Assembly: GCF_024294905.1 (NCBI RefSeq) | Contig: NZ_JANCOC010000003.1 | Coordinates: 1 to 52,103, forward strand | Origin: Rothia gullae | GTDB lineage: Bacteria; Actinomycetota; Actinomycetes; Actinomycetales; Micrococcaceae | DNA: 52,103 nucleotides | Reading direction: 5' to 3' | Shown here: piece after piece, positions 33,941 through 43,972 of the stretch | Layout of the letters: every line of letters starts with the position of its first letter | How positions within the stretch are numbered: position 1 is the first letter of the stretch | The notes under the pieces: model-generated | The model's input: only the letters and a program-made list of their open reading frames with translations | Told to the model about the DNA's origin: nothing | Database searches by the model: none | Made by a program: the position numbers and the translations under genes

Positions 33941-35152
33941 CTAGCGCTTCAAGAAATCCTGACCCGCCAAAGAACGACGCGCCACCTCACCGGACTCCGG
34001 CGAAACCACCGTCGTCTGAGCCACCGCGTACTCGGTCGCCGGCGCCGGCGAACCATCGGGCAGGAAGTCTCCGCCATCAACCGCACGCAAAGGCGCCTGC
34101 GGATCAACGCCGCGCTTGATAACAGCCAACGCAATCGGGCCCGCCTCATAATGTAGCGCCACCGAGGTAATACGGCCGACCGGGCGGGACTTACCCTCCA
34201 CAAATAGCTCACTACCTGCCGCCGGAAGGGTATGCTCCGAACCGTCAATATCCAAGAACACCAGACGGCGCGGCGGGCGGCCCAGGTTATGCACACGAGC
34301 CACCGTCTCCTGACCCTTGTAGCAACCCTTATCGAAATGCACCGCGGTACGGGTGTAATCCAGCTCCTGCGGGATGGTCTTATCATCAGCCTCAGTGCCG
34401 TAGCGCGGGCGCCACGCCTCAATACGCAGAGCCTCCGCAGCCCATAGACCCGCAAAACGCGCGTCCGAAGATTCAGCCAGGGCGGGCAGAACAGAGCGCG
34501 GCACGATGCTCAAGAAACGCACGTATTCCGCACCCGGGTGAGCATCGCCCGCCTCATCGTAGCGGTAGCTACCCGGTTCCGGAGTGTGCCAAGGGTCCTC
34601 CCACACCAGCGGCTTGCACTCAGCGAGCGCCGGATGCACCGAACCATCCTGCAGGATCGGGTTGCGGGCACTCTCCAGTACCGCGTACTCGCCGCTGAGG
34701 TTCTGCACCTCAACGCGCATCATGAACTTCATGCGGTTTAGGTAATCGGTCAGCAGCTGTGCCTGGTTCCCCTCCACGATCAGCCAGAGTGCCTCGCCGT
34801 CTTCAATTGCGGCGGGTGCGTACTCCACGCGGCCCTGAGGGGAAAGCAGCAGGAACTCGCGGCTCTCCCCGGCGGTCATACCGGTCAGAATCTGCGAGGC
34901 AATGGAGGTCAGCCAGGTCTGGCGGTCCGGCCCCTCAACACGCACTACACCCAGGGAGGAGCGGTCCACCAGCACTAGCGGCTCATCCGCGCTGGCGGAG
35001 CGGTCGAAGCTGAGGGCGCGCTGCTCCAGCATGGGGTTGCCGTAGTGTGCGGCGACGCCGGCATCCAGCCCGGAGGCGGCAAAAGCGCCGTGCAGGCCCA
35101 GCAGGGGGCTTGCGGGCGCCGCCTCAGCGGCAGTGCTCGTCGATTCAGTCAC
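33941..35152 (-). CDS. ygfZ: YgfZ/GcvT-like folate-binding protein
   Basis: This 403-residue protein of the YgfZ family takes part in iron-sulfur cluster assembly or repair in a folate-dependent way. The signature K-G-C-Y-x-G-Q-E is present as KGCYKGQE (275-282, Cys277), followed by VARVHNLGRPPRRLVFLDID of the C-terminal beta-barrel. The N-terminal GcvT-like part begins with LVLVDRSSLGVVRVEGPDRQ. The GTG start has GAAAGGTG upstream. The nitrobindin-like gene upstream (35240-35905) reads in the same direction with an 87-base gap. Confidence 0.88.
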   Translation of the reverse strand: MTESTSTAAEAAPASPLLGLHGAFAASGLDAGVAAHYGNPMLEQRALSFDRSASADEPLVLVDRSSLGVVRVEGPDRQTWLTSIASQILTGMTAGESREFLLLSPQGRVEYAPAAIEDGEALWLIVEGNQAQLLTDYLNRMKFMMRVEVQNLSGEYAVLESARNPILQDGSVHPALAECKPLVWEDPWHTPEPGSYRYDEAGDAHPGAEYVRFLSIVPRSVLPALAESSDARFAGLWAAEALRIEAWRPRYGTEADDKTIPQELDYTRTAVHFDKGCYKGQETVARVHNLGRPPRRLVFLDIDGSEHTLPAAGSELFVEGKSRPVGRITSVALHYEAGPIALAVIKRGVDPQAPLRAVDGGDFLPDGSPAPATEYAVAQTTVVSPESGEVARRSLAGQDFLKR

Positions 35153-35239
35153 GGGGTTGCACCTTTCACGGTAGTGCTCAGCGTGCAGGAGACTGCACGG
35201 AACGTAAAGAAAGTAGAAGCGGATGGGGCGTTGGGGCTA

Positions 35240-35905
35240 CTAAGCCTCGGGTGCCTCATCGTCAAAGGAGCCGAACATGCCGGTGCCCAGGGAATCACCG
35301 GTCATCGAGGAGGTCTTGCGCAGTTCAGCGGAGGCGTGCTTGTGTAGCTTACCGTCAGCGTCTGCAACTTCCCAGTCCCACATGAGGTTGCCGTTGACGA
35401 GGCCCCACAGTCGCACGGAGCCGGCGTAGTCGTGGGAAATATCATCGCGCAGCAGGTTGCCGGTCTGCATGCGAATGACCGGGCCCTTGACCATGCCCAC
35501 GTAGTTTTCGCTAATACCGCCGGGGTGCGCAATGGTTGCCAGCAGGGAGAATCCGTCGTCGGCGTTGCGGAGAGTTTCTACGCTTGCCGCGTCAGCGAAG
35601 GCGGGCACAACGTCCTTGGGGACGATACCGAAGCCGCCGTCAGCGTCGGTGAGGGGGCGGTCAATCTGCCAGAAGCCGGTCTCAACGGTGATGGGGCGCA
35701 GCTTCTGACCCTCATCGTCGAGCAGGAAAGACTCGGCGCGGTATTCAATGAAGGGCAGGCCTTCCTGCTCAAAAGTAATGATCTGGCCGAAGGGGGTGTT
35801 TTCCTGGCCTTCGTACCACATGGTTCCGGTACCTTCCCAGGTGCCCAGCAGCCAGGAAAGGGGAACAAGTTCGGGGGTTAGATTCGTCGGAATTTCAATA
35901 GCCAT
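35240..35905 (-). CDS. Nitrobindin-like heme-binding beta-barrel protein
   Basis: This 221-residue protein is of the FABP-like DUF1794 (nitrobindin/THAP4) family, ten-stranded barrels that hold ferric heme and react with NO or peroxynitrite. The family beginning LLGTWEGTGTMWY (the GxWxGxG motif) is at residues about 18-30, and the proximal heme His is expected in TIAHPGGISENYVG. An acidic tail ends the protein. The frame is open 42 codons upstream, but TAAAAT lies seven bases before the ATG at 35905, so this start with a leaderless mRNA is preferred. Confidence 0.87.
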   Translation of the reverse strand: MAIEIPTNLTPELVPLSWLLGTWEGTGTMWYEGQENTPFGQIITFEQEGLPFIEYRAESFLLDDEGQKLRPITVETGFWQIDRPLTDADGGFGIVPKDVVPAFADAASVETLRNADDGFSLLATIAHPGGISENYVGMVKGPVIRMQTGNLLRDDISHDYAGSVRLWGLVNGNLMWDWEVADADGKLHKHASAELRKTSSMTGDSLGTGMFGSFDDEAPEA

Positions 35906-35912
35906 ACCCACC

Positions 35913-35918
35913 ATTTTA
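35913..35918 (-). promoter_or_regulatory. Leaderless -10 box of the nitrobindin-like gene
   Basis: TAAAAT on the minus strand with a seven-base gap to the ATG at 35905. Confidence 0.6.
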
Positions 35919-36020
35919 GTGCCTGGCTCCTGACAGGCGCCCGTTGTGTTCGCCCGTTCGCTCACGGCACGGGGTAGCGCCGCCGTCTGCAGAGTAAACG
36001 GTACGGCGGGCAGCATTAAG

Positions 36021-36053
36021 AAAACCCCCAACCGGAAGGGACCGGTGGGGGTT
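36021..36053 (-). terminator. Terminator of the 39-residue protein gene
   Basis: AAACCCCCAACCGG pairs with CCGGTGGGGGTTT, with A and T runs on the two sides. Confidence 0.7.
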
Positions 36054-36140
36054 TACGCCGTCATTGGCGAGGCGGTACGAACCGTATGGGGACACCGCCT
36101 AAGCCCTGTGTGGGCGATGCTTCTGCTCTGTGTGGGAAGA

Positions 36141-36260
36141 CTACTTCTGACCCCTGAAGAGGCCACGCAGTACTGCGAATGCACCGATACCGATGCACAC
36201 GGAGATAATAGCCATCAGCGACATGAAGAGAGCTTCGAGAGCCATAAGATTGTTATCCAT
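36141..36260 (-). CDS. 39-residue single-helix membrane protein
   Basis: The frame MDNNLMALEALFMSLMAIIS continues VCIGIGAFAVLRGLFRGQK and stops. It has a short acidic head, one membrane helix (about residues 10-32) and a basic tail, as in known bacterial small membrane proteins. AAGG stands just before the ATG, a TATGGT-like -10 lies upstream, and its own terminator follows at 36021. The function is unknown. It is divergent from glnR. Confidence 0.65.
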   Translation of the reverse strand: MDNNLMALEALFMSLMAIISVCIGIGAFAVLRGLFRGQK

Positions 36261-36473
36261 GCCTTAAACCTACCATAGACTCCCCCTGAAAAGGGTGCAG
36301 AATCGGTGCTAAAGACATACTGGACAGACCTATCGGCAGCGAGCTGCGCAGACGGGCGAGTAAACAGTCCGGTATACGATATCTGCATCTGCTCTTTACC
36401 GCCTCCACAGCTGCAGCATAGGCAGGCGAGTACACTAGAAAGAGCCTATTATTTTACCGGGAAAGGAGAGGGT

Positions 36474-37151
36474 GTGTACCGTATTGCGCTTCTGAGCGAT
36501 ACCGCCGCGCAGGATATGATTCCCTCGCTGAGTCTACTCAGCCACAAGGTACACGTTTTCCCCCTCGACACCGCCCATACCGCCCTTGAAACCGAGACAT
36601 TCGACCTGCTCATGGTCGATGCCCGCACCGCCCTTGTTGAAGCACGCCATTGTGCCCAGCTACTGCGCGCCGCAGGTGTGCAACTGCCGCTCATCGCGCT
36701 CCTGAATGAAGGCGGTATGGCGGCTGTTGCCGCCTCCTGGCAGGTGGACGATATTGTCTCTGACCAGGCCTCCCCTTCCGAGCTGGATGCGCGCCTGCGC
36801 CTCGCCATCAAAAGGGAAGCAACCACCGAAGAAGAAAACCAGCAGGAACGAGTGGTACGCGCAGGCAACCTTGTGATTGACACGCAAGCATATTCGGCGC
36901 ATCTTTCCGGTACCGCATTGAACCTGACCTTCAAAGAGTTTGAGCTGCTCAAATTCATGGCTCAGCACCCCGGACGGGTCTTCTCCCGCGCCCAGTTGCT
37001 CTCCGAAGTGTGGGGTTACGATTCCTACTACGGCGGCACCCGAACCGTGGACGTGCACGTGCGCCGTCTGCGTTCCAAGCTCGGTACCGAGTACGAGCAG
37101 ATGATTTCGACCGTGCGTAATGTGGGGTATTCCTTCAATAGCACCCGCTAA
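36474..37151 (+). CDS. glnR: GlnR-type nitrogen regulator
   Basis: This 225-residue OmpR-family regulator matches actinobacterial GlnR, the global control of nitrogen genes. The receiver domain (1-115) is atypical: only Asp44 and Asp49 of the acidic pocket remain (FDLLMVDAR), as in orphan GlnR proteins that work without a kinase. The winged helix (about 130-225) has LNLTFKEFELLKFMAQHPGR and GGTRTVDVHVRRLRSKLG. The start at GTG 36474 follows GGAGAGG, and the frame upstream to 36306 is non-conserved in character. No histidine kinase is nearby. mshD follows in the same direction, as in mycobacteria. Confidence 0.88.
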   Translation: MYRIALLSDTAAQDMIPSLSLLSHKVHVFPLDTAHTALETETFDLLMVDARTALVEARHCAQLLRAAGVQLPLIALLNEGGMAAVAASWQVDDIVSDQASPSELDARLRLAIKREATTEEENQQERVVRAGNLVIDTQAYSAHLSGTALNLTFKEFELLKFMAQHPGRVFSRAQLLSEVWGYDSYYGGTRTVDVHVRRLRSKLGTEYEQMISTVRNVGYSFNSTR

Positions 37152-37331
37152 ATTTCGCGGCGCCAACCCCTCATTTGGTGTACCCGCTCTGCGAGTTGCC
37201 TCGGTGTTGCGCCGAGTACCAGAATGCGTAAATGTTCCGGTTCTTGTCATATTCGCCCAGAACGGAGAACAAACTCTCTAAAGAGCAACTATCCCCGGTA
37301 GAGTTGAATCAGAAGGCTACGAAAGAAGGCG

Positions 37332-38396
37332 ATGATGGTACACAGTCAGACACCCGAAACCTCCACCCTGCCCGCAGCAAGCACCCCAATCTACGCAGAA
37401 CCGCAGCTCACCGAAGAGCTGCTGGAACGCTTCGATTCCTTCGCACAGAAGGTTGCCCGCCACGACAGTGTCTCGGCGTTCTCTGAGCAGACCCGCATTG
37501 AGCTGAGTAAGGCACTCCATGAAAGCACTCTGACCCCTCCGCGTTTCTTTGTCGCCGAGGATAACGGCACCCTCGCTGCCGTCTTTGTGGCGCTCACCCC
37601 CGCCAGCAACGAAGACACCGGCGTGATTGAGGCAGCCGTCGCCCCCGAATACCGTGGACGAGGCGCAGGTAGCGCATTCTTCAACCACGCCGTCCGCCAG
37701 CTGGGCGATGACGCGACCCGCTACCGCCTCTGGGTTCACGGTAGCCCCACCGACACCGGCATTGAAAGCCCCGCCCACGCGTTCGCGACCCTGCACGGTT
37801 TCGAGCCGGTGCGTGTGCTGTACAAGATGGTTCTGCCCCTAGACGCGCAGACCCGCGAAGAGCTCGTGGAACGCTCCGATGCGCGCACTCTGCCGGAGAA
37901 CCTGCGGATGCGCACCTTCACCGGCGCGGACGATTTCCCCTGGCTGCGCGTGAACGCCGCCGCTTTTGCGCACCACCCGGAGCAGGGCAAGCTCACCCTT
38001 GCTGATCTGCGCGAGCGCACCGGCTCCCCCTGGTTCCGCCCCGAGGGTTTCTTCATCGCTTCCGAGGTGGATGATGACTCCGCCATCGCGGCATTCACCT
38101 GGACGAAGATCCCGACCGGTCAGGAGCAGGGCGAGTTGTCCCCCTCCGGTGAGATTTATGTGGTAGGTGTGAGCCCGCAGGCTCAGGGAGGCGGCTTGGG
38201 TCGCACCCTCACTCTGCGCGCGCTGGCATACCTGGCATGCGCTGAGGATGAGAACGGCGAGCCGCTGCGTGCCATTGACCTGTACGTGGACGCCGATAAT
38301 GATGCCGCCTACGCCCTCTACACGTCCCTTGGCTTTGGTGTAGCGACGGTTGACCGCATGTACGCTCCCGCACAGCAGGACGCGCCTGCCGTCTAG
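37332..38396 (+). CDS. mshD: Mycothiol synthase
   Basis: This 354-residue cytosolic enzyme acetylates Cys-GlcN-inositol in the last step of mycothiol, the main thiol of Actinobacteria. It is a tandem of two GNAT folds: the first (about 60-165) has EYRGRGAGSAFFNHAVRQLG, and the second (about 190-345) has VVGVSPQAQGGGLGRTLTLR and DLYVDADNDAAYALYTSLGF. The length and the double fold distinguish it from ordinary acetyltransferases, and the neighbouring glnR supports the call. AGAAGG precedes two adjacent ATGs (37332 and 37335), either of which may be used. ppk1 follows after 66 bases. Confidence 0.9.
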   Translation: MMVHSQTPETSTLPAASTPIYAEPQLTEELLERFDSFAQKVARHDSVSAFSEQTRIELSKALHESTLTPPRFFVAEDNGTLAAVFVALTPASNEDTGVIEAAVAPEYRGRGAGSAFFNHAVRQLGDDATRYRLWVHGSPTDTGIESPAHAFATLHGFEPVRVLYKMVLPLDAQTREELVERSDARTLPENLRMRTFTGADDFPWLRVNAAAFAHHPEQGKLTLADLRERTGSPWFRPEGFFIASEVDDDSAIAAFTWTKIPTGQEQGELSPSGEIYVVGVSPQAQGGGLGRTLTLRALAYLACAEDENGEPLRAIDLYVDADNDAAYALYTSLGFGVATVDRMYAPAQQDAPAV

Positions 38397-38462
38397 TTTT
38401 CTGTACGCCGTCTCTGGCGTGCTTCTTCACGACTTATCCCCAATCAGAAAGGCAAGTACAGT

Positions 38463-40736
38463 ATGGTACCCGCCCCCAATGGCCTGAATAAGGCGCCTAA
38501 GCCCAAGCCGTCTGAGCCTGCGCCCATGACCGGTGTCATTCACATTGGCCACGATATTTCGAAGATTGAGCGCGCTGATTCTCGCGGTGACCGCATTGAG
38601 AAGGGTGAGAAGCGTTCCTACTTCAGCCTTGAAGAGGAGTTCGGCCCGGATCGTTTCTTTGACCGTGAGAGCAGCTGGCTGGACTTTAACACCCGCGTGT
38701 TGGAGTTGGCGGAGGACCCGAACCTGTTCCTGCTGGAGCGTCTGAACTTCTTGTCGATTGTGGCATCTAACCTGGACGAGTTCTTCATGGTGCGTGTGGC
38801 GGGTCTGAAGCGTCGCATTGCGACCGGTCTGGCGGTTCCTTCAGCTGCCGGTCTGAGCCCCGAGGAGCAGATGGAAGAGATTGCTGAACGCGCCCACCAG
38901 CTGCAGGCTCGTCACGCTGATGTGTTCCACAACCAGGTGCTGCCGGCTCTGGAGGAGCAGAACATCCGTATCGTGGGTTGGACCGACCTGGATGCGGACG
39001 CTAAGCAGCGTCTGCGTCAGGATTTCATGCGCGATATTTTCCCGATTCTGACTCCGCTGGCGGTTGACCCGGCGCACCCTTTCCCCTACATTTCGGGTCT
39101 GTCGCTGAACCTTGCGGTGCTGGTGCGTAACCCGCAGACTGGCAAGGAGCTGTTCGCGCGCGTGAAGGTGCCCGATCAGCTGGACCGTATGGTCTCTGTG
39201 GATGGTTCGCGCGCCGCTAATACTGCGGGCCGCGAGAGCCGCTACATTGCTCTGGAAGACATCATTGCTGAGCACCTGGACACTCTCTTCCCGGGCATGG
39301 AGGTTGTGGAGCACCACGTCTTCCGCGTGACCCGTAATGAGGATCTTGAGGTGGAAGAGGACGATGCAGAGAACCTGCTGAAGGCTCTGGAGAAGGAGCT
39401 TCTGCGCCGTCGTTTCGGTCCGCCGGTCCGTCTGGAGGTTGAGGACACCATCAACCCGACTATCCTGGATCTGCTGATTTCTGAGTTGAACATCAACGAG
39501 TCTGAGGTGTACCGTTTGCCGGCTCCGCTGGATCTGCGCGGTATGAGTGCGATTGTTCGTGCGAACCGCCCGGCTCTGCACTACCCCAAGCACATTGCGC
39601 ACACTTCCTGTTGGCTCAACGCTACCGAGACTGCAAAGGCTGCGGATGTATTCGCTGCCGCCCGCGATCACGACGTGCTGCTGCACCACCCGTACGATTC
39701 GTTTGCGACCAGTGTGCAGGCGTTCTTAGCGCAGGCTGCTGCTGACCCGCGTGTTCAGGCGATTAAGCAGACCCTGTACCGCACCAGTGGCGATTCCCCC
39801 ATTGTGGATGCGCTGATTGAGGCAGCTGAGGCGGGCAAGCAGGTTGTGGCGCTGGTGGAGATTAAGGCTCGCTTTGATGAGGAAGCCAACATCTCGTGGG
39901 CTCGTAAGCTGGAGCGCGCTGGCGTGCACGTGGTGTACGGCATCGTGGGTCTGAAGACTCACTGTAAGCTTTCTCTGGTGGTACGCCGCGAGGGTAACCA
40001 CCTGCGCCGTTACGCTCATATTGGTACCGGTAACTACCACCCGTCGACGGCTCGTTTCTACGAGGATTTGGGCATCATCACCTGCGATGAGCAGATTTGT
40101 GAGGATGTTTCCCGCCTGTTCAACCAGCTGTCTGGTTACGCGCCGAAGACCAACTACCAGTCGTTGCTGGTGGCGCCGCGTACTCTACGTAGCGGCCTGA
40201 TTGAGTGCATTGATCAGGAGATTGAGAACCATAAGGCGGGTCGCCCGGCGAAGATTCAGTTCAAGTGCAACTCCATGGTGGATGAGGCCGTCATCGATTC
40301 GCTGTACCGCGCTTCGCAGGCTGGTGTGTCGGTGGATGTGGTGGTTCGCGGTATTTGCGCTCTGCGCCCGGGTGTTAAGGGTCTGAGCGAGAATATTCGC
40401 GTCCGTTCGGTGCTGGGCCGTTTCTTGGAGCATTCGCGTGTGTTTGCGTTTGAGAATGGTGGCGATCCGATTGTCTACATTGGTTCTGCCGATATGATGC
40501 ACCGCAACCTTGACCGCCGCATTGAGGCGCTCGTGCCGGTGAAGGATTCGCGCCATGTGAAGTATCTGCGTGATATGTTCACCACTTATATGAGTGATTC
40601 TTCGCGTACCTGGCACTTGGATTCTGAGGGTAACTGGACCCGCCACGACACCGACGACCAGGGTAATCCGCTGCAGGATGTTCAGTCGTACTATCTGCGT
40701 TCGCGTTCCCGTAAGAACGTGGTGGATAAGGTCTAA
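38463..40736 (+). CDS. ppk1: Polyphosphate kinase 1
   Basis: This 757-residue enzyme makes polyphosphate from ATP. After a variable N-terminus (about 1-60), the helical N-domain starts at [20 protein letters not shown] and contains [15 protein letters not shown]. The catalytic C1/C2 domains carry the autophosphorylated His in [20 protein letters not shown] and the second conserved block near [12 protein letters not shown]. Residues [11 protein letters not shown] and [15 protein letters not shown] belong to the ATP site. It lies between mshD and the MutT1-like gene. A strong terminator follows at 40776. Confidence 0.96.
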   Translation: MVPAPNGLNKAPKPKPSEPAPMTGVIHIGHDISKIERADSRGDRIEKGEKRSYFSLEEEFGPDRFFDRESSWLDFNTRVLELAEDPNLFLLERLNFLSIVASNLDEFFMVRVAGLKRRIATGLAVPSAAGLSPEEQMEEIAERAHQLQARHADVFHNQVLPALEEQNIRIVGWTDLDADAKQRLRQDFMRDIFPILTPLAVDPAHPFPYISGLSLNLAVLVRNPQTGKELFARVKVPDQLDRMVSVDGSRAANTAGRESRYIALEDIIAEHLDTLFPGMEVVEHHVFRVTRNEDLEVEEDDAENLLKALEKELLRRRFGPPVRLEVEDTINPTILDLLISELNINESEVYRLPAPLDLRGMSAIVRANRPALHYPKHIAHTSCWLNATETAKAADVFAAARDHDVLLHHPYDSFATSVQAFLAQAAADPRVQAIKQTLYRTSGDSPIVDALIEAAEAGKQVVALVEIKARFDEEANISWARKLERAGVHVVYGIVGLKTHCKLSLVVRREGNHLRRYAHIGTGNYHPSTARFYEDLGIITCDEQICEDVSRLFNQLSGYAPKTNYQSLLVAPRTLRSGLIECIDQEIENHKAGRPAKIQFKCNSMVDEAVIDSLYRASQAGVSVDVVVRGICALRPGVKGLSENIRVRSVLGRFLEHSRVFAFENGGDPIVYIGSADMMHRNLDRRIEALVPVKDSRHVKYLRDMFTTYMSDSSRTWHLDSEGNWTRHDTDDQGNPLQDVQSYYLRSRSRKNVVDKV

Positions 40737-40775
40737 GGAATTTCCTCTGGTCTGCCAGTGATTTCTGCTTGTGAG

Positions 40776-40820
40776 CCCCGTCTGCTCTCACGCTTTTTGC
40801 TGTGAGGGCAGGCGGGGTTT
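40776..40820 (+). terminator. Terminator after ppk1
   Basis: CCCCGTCTGCTCTCAC pairs with GTGAGGGCAGGCGGGG around GCTTTTTGCT, followed by TTTT. Confidence 0.8.
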
Positions 40821-40987
40821 TCCGCGTGTCGTGCAAAAACGTGCGGTGGACTAGCGCGCTTAGAGCAAAAGTGAACAACAGGTTACGTTGAGATTACAAC
40901 TTGCCGCTTCTCTCCCCTACAATTAGACGCGGAGCATGGTGCCCGTTGGCATTGTGCGCAGCCTAGCGAAGAGGATTAGAGAGAGAT

Positions 40988-41995
40988 ATGGCACCGCTGG
41001 ATTCCCCCTCCATCTACTACTCGGCACGACGTTTTGATGCGGTCAACAGCATTGACCGCGCCCCCGCGAACACTGCGGATATTGTTGCTTCTGGCGCACT
41101 GATTTGGCGCATCCGCGATGGTGCGCTTGAGGTTCTGATTATTCACCGCCCCCGCTACGATGACTGGTCCTGGCCTAAGGGCAAGCAGGATCCAGGCGAG
41201 TCCCTGGCAGAGACCGCTATTCGCGAGATTCGCGAAGAGGTTGGTCTGCAGGTTGTTTTGGGTGTGCCCCTGGCGGTAACTTCCTACCCGGTGGGCGGCC
41301 GTCCGAAGGATGTTTTCTACTGGGCTGCTGAGCTTCCCGAGGGCGCCCGCGCCCTGGCGGATGAGGGTGAAGTGGATGAGTTGCGCTGGGTGAGCACCGA
41401 GGTTGCTCGCGCTCTGCTGACCAACGAGGACGACCTGGCCCCCTTGGAATCCCTGGAAGCTCTGGCTGAGGCGGATGCGTTGCGTACCCGCCCGATTCTC
41501 ATTGCCCGCCACGCGAAGGCTAAGCCGCGTTCGAACTGGGCTGCTGCTGAGGATGACCGCCCGCTCGCGGCGACCGGCAAGCGTCAGGCATTGGCTTCTA
41601 GCCGCCTCTTTGCGGCGTGGGCTCCGAGCCGTATTATTTCTTCCCCGTGGCTGCGTTGCGTTCAGACCGTGACCCCGTACTCGGTGGATTATGGTGTGTC
41701 GGTGAAGGAGAAGAAGTCCCTGTCTGAGGCTGGCGCTCAGCGTCACCCGGCGCGTGTTGCCCGCACCGTGGCGTCGCTGTTCGATAAGGATTCTTCCTCG
41801 TTGCTGTGCACTCACCGCCCGGTACTGCCCCAGGTGATGGATGTTCTGCGTGAGTACCTGTTTAAGGGTTCCGCGGAGGTTCTTCCGACTGAGGATCCGT
41901 ACCTGGAGCCTGGCGATGCCCTGGTTCTTCAGGTGACTGAGGGCGATAACCCGCGAATTGTCTCGGTGGAGCGTGTACGCGTGGCTCTGGACTAA
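40988..41995 (+). CDS. MutT1-like Nudix hydrolase with histidine-phosphatase domain
   Basis: This 335-residue two-domain enzyme has a Nudix domain (about 28-155) with the metal box GKQDPGESLAETAIREIREE followed by VG. A histidine phosphatase domain (about 165-330) follows, starting with LIARHAKAKPRSNW, with a later CTHRPVL. Mycobacterial MutT1 has the same build: it removes 8-oxo-dGTP and diadenosine polyphosphates, and its phosphatase domain finishes the product. The neighbouring ppk1 is a conserved actinobacterial partner. GAGAGA precedes the ATG. Substrate range is inferred from the family. Confidence 0.88.
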   Translation: MAPLDSPSIYYSARRFDAVNSIDRAPANTADIVASGALIWRIRDGALEVLIIHRPRYDDWSWPKGKQDPGESLAETAIREIREEVGLQVVLGVPLAVTSYPVGGRPKDVFYWAAELPEGARALADEGEVDELRWVSTEVARALLTNEDDLAPLESLEALAEADALRTRPILIARHAKAKPRSNWAAAEDDRPLAATGKRQALASSRLFAAWAPSRIISSPWLRCVQTVTPYSVDYGVSVKEKKSLSEAGAQRHPARVARTVASLFDKDSSSLLCTHRPVLPQVMDVLREYLFKGSAEVLPTEDPYLEPGDALVLQVTEGDNPRIVSVERVRVALD

Positions 41996-42146
41996 CATCC
42001 ATATATTTATCTTCTAACGGCAACCGCGCTGGGCTTTATGCTCAGCGCGTTTGCTCTACCTGCGCCCATTCGGGGGTTTTACAATAGAGGGGCGGTTGAT
42101 TTGTGACCGTCTCTCACGTCTACTGACAGGATTCAAGGTTTTTCTT

Positions 42147-43028
42147 ATGACTCACGCGATCCCCACTCCCTATGAAGATCTTCTGCGCGAAATCCTCGAG
42201 GAGAACAAGGATGCCATCGCGGCGGATGCACAGCGTTCCGACCGTACCGGCACCGGAACTTTCGGCGTGTTTGGCCGTCAGATGCGTTTTGACCTGCGTG
42301 AGTCATTCCCGCTGATTACCACCAAGCGCGTGCACTTCAAGTCTGTTGCCATTGAGCTGCTGTGGTTCTTGCGCGGTTCCTCGAATGTGCGCTGGTTGCA
42401 GGAGCGCGGCGTGACCATTTGGGATGAGTGGGCTGATGAGAACGGCGATTTGGGTCCGGTGTACGGCGTGCAGTGGCGTTCGTGGCCGACCCCCGACGGT
42501 GGCACGATTGACCAGATTGCTAAAGTTATCGATTCGTTGAAGAATAACCCGAGCTCGCGCCGCCATATTGTTTCGGCCTGGAACCCTGCCGAGGTGGACA
42601 ACATGGCGCTTCCGCCCTGCCACGCACTCTTCCAGTTCTACGTGCATGAACGCGCGGACGGTGTAAGGGAGCTGTCCTGCCAGCTGTACCAGCGTAGCGC
42701 GGACATGTTCCTGGGCGTGCCCTTCAATATCGCCTCGTACGCGCTGCTGACCTACCTGATTGCACAGGAGGTAGGCATGGAGCCGGGCGAGTTTGTGTGG
42801 ACCGGCGGCGACTGCCATATCTACTCGAACCACTTGGAGCAGGTGAAGAAGCAGCTGGGCTACGGCACCGACCCGGAGGGTAAACCCTACCCGCCGCGCG
42901 AACCTTACCCGTACCCGAAGCTGGTCATTAAGACCAAGAAGCCTTCTATTTTCGATTACGAGTATGAAGACTTTGAACTGGTGGATTACAAGCACCACCC
43001 CGGTATTGCCGCCCCGATTGCGGTCTAA
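42147..43028 (+). CDS. thyA: Thymidylate synthase
   Basis: This 293-residue enzyme methylates dUMP to dTMP with methylene-tetrahydrofolate. [19 protein letters not shown] at the start, the nucleophile Cys158 in [12 protein letters not shown], and [19 protein letters not shown] are diagnostic of the ThyA (not ThyX) type. I start at 42147, the usual length. The frame continues 32 codons upstream, but the ATG at 42147 has AAGG eight bases before it. dfrA follows after 22 bases, so the pair is an operon that regenerates the folate it consumes. Confidence 0.97.
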   Translation: MTHAIPTPYEDLLREILEENKDAIAADAQRSDRTGTGTFGVFGRQMRFDLRESFPLITTKRVHFKSVAIELLWFLRGSSNVRWLQERGVTIWDEWADENGDLGPVYGVQWRSWPTPDGGTIDQIAKVIDSLKNNPSSRRHIVSAWNPAEVDNMALPPCHALFQFYVHERADGVRELSCQLYQRSADMFLGVPFNIASYALLTYLIAQEVGMEPGEFVWTGGDCHIYSNHLEQVKKQLGYGTDPEGKPYPPREPYPYPKLVIKTKKPSIFDYEYEDFELVDYKHHPGIAAPIAV

Positions 43029-43050
43029 CCGCAGGTAACGAGGAGGAATG

Positions 43051-43716
43051 ATGTTTCATCTGGCCGCTATTTGGGCTCAAACTGATGCCGGCATCATTGG
43101 TCGTGACGGGGATATGCCCTGGTACGCGCCGGAGGATTTGGCGCACTTCAAGAAGGTGACGCTGGGCGCTCCGGTGATTATGGGTCGCCGCACCTGGGAG
43201 TCGTTCCCGCCGCGTTTTCGTCCCCTGCCGGGCCGTACAAATATTGTGATTAGCCGTTCGGTCGCCGAGGCGGAAGAACGCGATGGTGCACTGTGGGTTC
43301 CTTCGCTGGATGCGGCGCTGTACGCGGCTCGTGACGCCGCGGGCGCGCCGGTCGAAGCTACCCGGGCAGATACCGCTACAGATACTCCCGCGGTTAATGC
43401 TTGGATTATTGGTGGAGGCTCGGTCTACGCGGAGGCGCTCTCCCGCACCGACCTGCCGGCCTTCGGTCGGGTGGAGACGGTGGAGCGTACCCTCTTCTAC
43501 TGCCAGGAAGGCAACGAGATTACCGGCGATACGCGAGCGCCCGAACTACAGCTTGCAGATTCTGCGGGTAACTGCGAGGTCAGCTCCCCGAACGGGTGCT
43601 GGCGGGTCACCTCCGAGAGTGCTTGGGAGAATAGCGAGAAAGGCTACCTGCTTGATGAGTCGGGCACGAAGAACCCCATGTACTTCTCGTTCCAGCGCCT
43701 GGAACGTCTCTCCTAA
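43051..43716 (+). CDS. folA: Dihydrofolate reductase
   Basis: This 221-residue enzyme regenerates tetrahydrofolate after ThyA. The N-terminus LAAIWAQTDAGIIGRDGDMP holds the substrate loop (usually GxIGxxxxLPW, here GDMPW). PVIMGRRTWESFP and LPGRTNIVISR bind NADPH, and IIGGGSVYAEAL completes the fold. It is about 50 residues longer than typical DHFR because of a 20-residue acidic/Ala-rich insert (VEATRADTATDTPAV) and an extended C-terminus. AGGAGG lies one base before the first ATG (43048) and four before the second (43051), so the second is preferred. It is co-transcribed with thyA. Confidence 0.92.
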   Translation: MFHLAAIWAQTDAGIIGRDGDMPWYAPEDLAHFKKVTLGAPVIMGRRTWESFPPRFRPLPGRTNIVISRSVAEAEERDGALWVPSLDAALYAARDAAGAPVEATRADTATDTPAVNAWIIGGGSVYAEALSRTDLPAFGRVETVERTLFYCQEGNEITGDTRAPELQLADSAGNCEVSSPNGCWRVTSESAWENSEKGYLLDESGTKNPMYFSFQRLERLS

Positions 43717-43765
43717 AGAACGCCTCCCATAGATACCTCCCCCGGACAATCAGCTCAGAAAGACA

Positions 43766-43812
43766 GCTCAAGCCTGCGGCTACTCCCCTGCCGGAGTGCC
43801 GCAGGCTTGAGC
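43766..43812 (+). terminator. Terminator of the thyA-dfrA operon
   Basis: Perfect 15-bp arms GCTCAAGCCTGCGGC and complement, followed by GTTT. Confidence 0.85.
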
Positions 43813-43959
43813 GTTTAACGCACCCTATTGCGGCCCCTGCTGGCCCGTCTGTTCATCTCCATCTGAGCGCCCCTATTGCAGTGGGCGTCTGCGCAGATTA
43901 TCCCGTTCCGAATATCAAATTTTTTGTACGGTGTTAGTCCACACCCGCCAAGCTACGAG

Positions 43960-43965
43960 TACACT
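43960..43965 (+). promoter_or_regulatory. Leaderless -10 box of asd
   Basis: TACACT with a seven-base gap to the ATG at 43973. Confidence 0.55.
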
Positions 43966-43972
43966 TGGAACC

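Noticed and set aside
36474..37151. glnR as a normal two-component response regulator
   Set aside because: The receiver lacks most of the acidic pocket, and no sensor kinase is encoded nearby. The sequence matches orphan GlnR.
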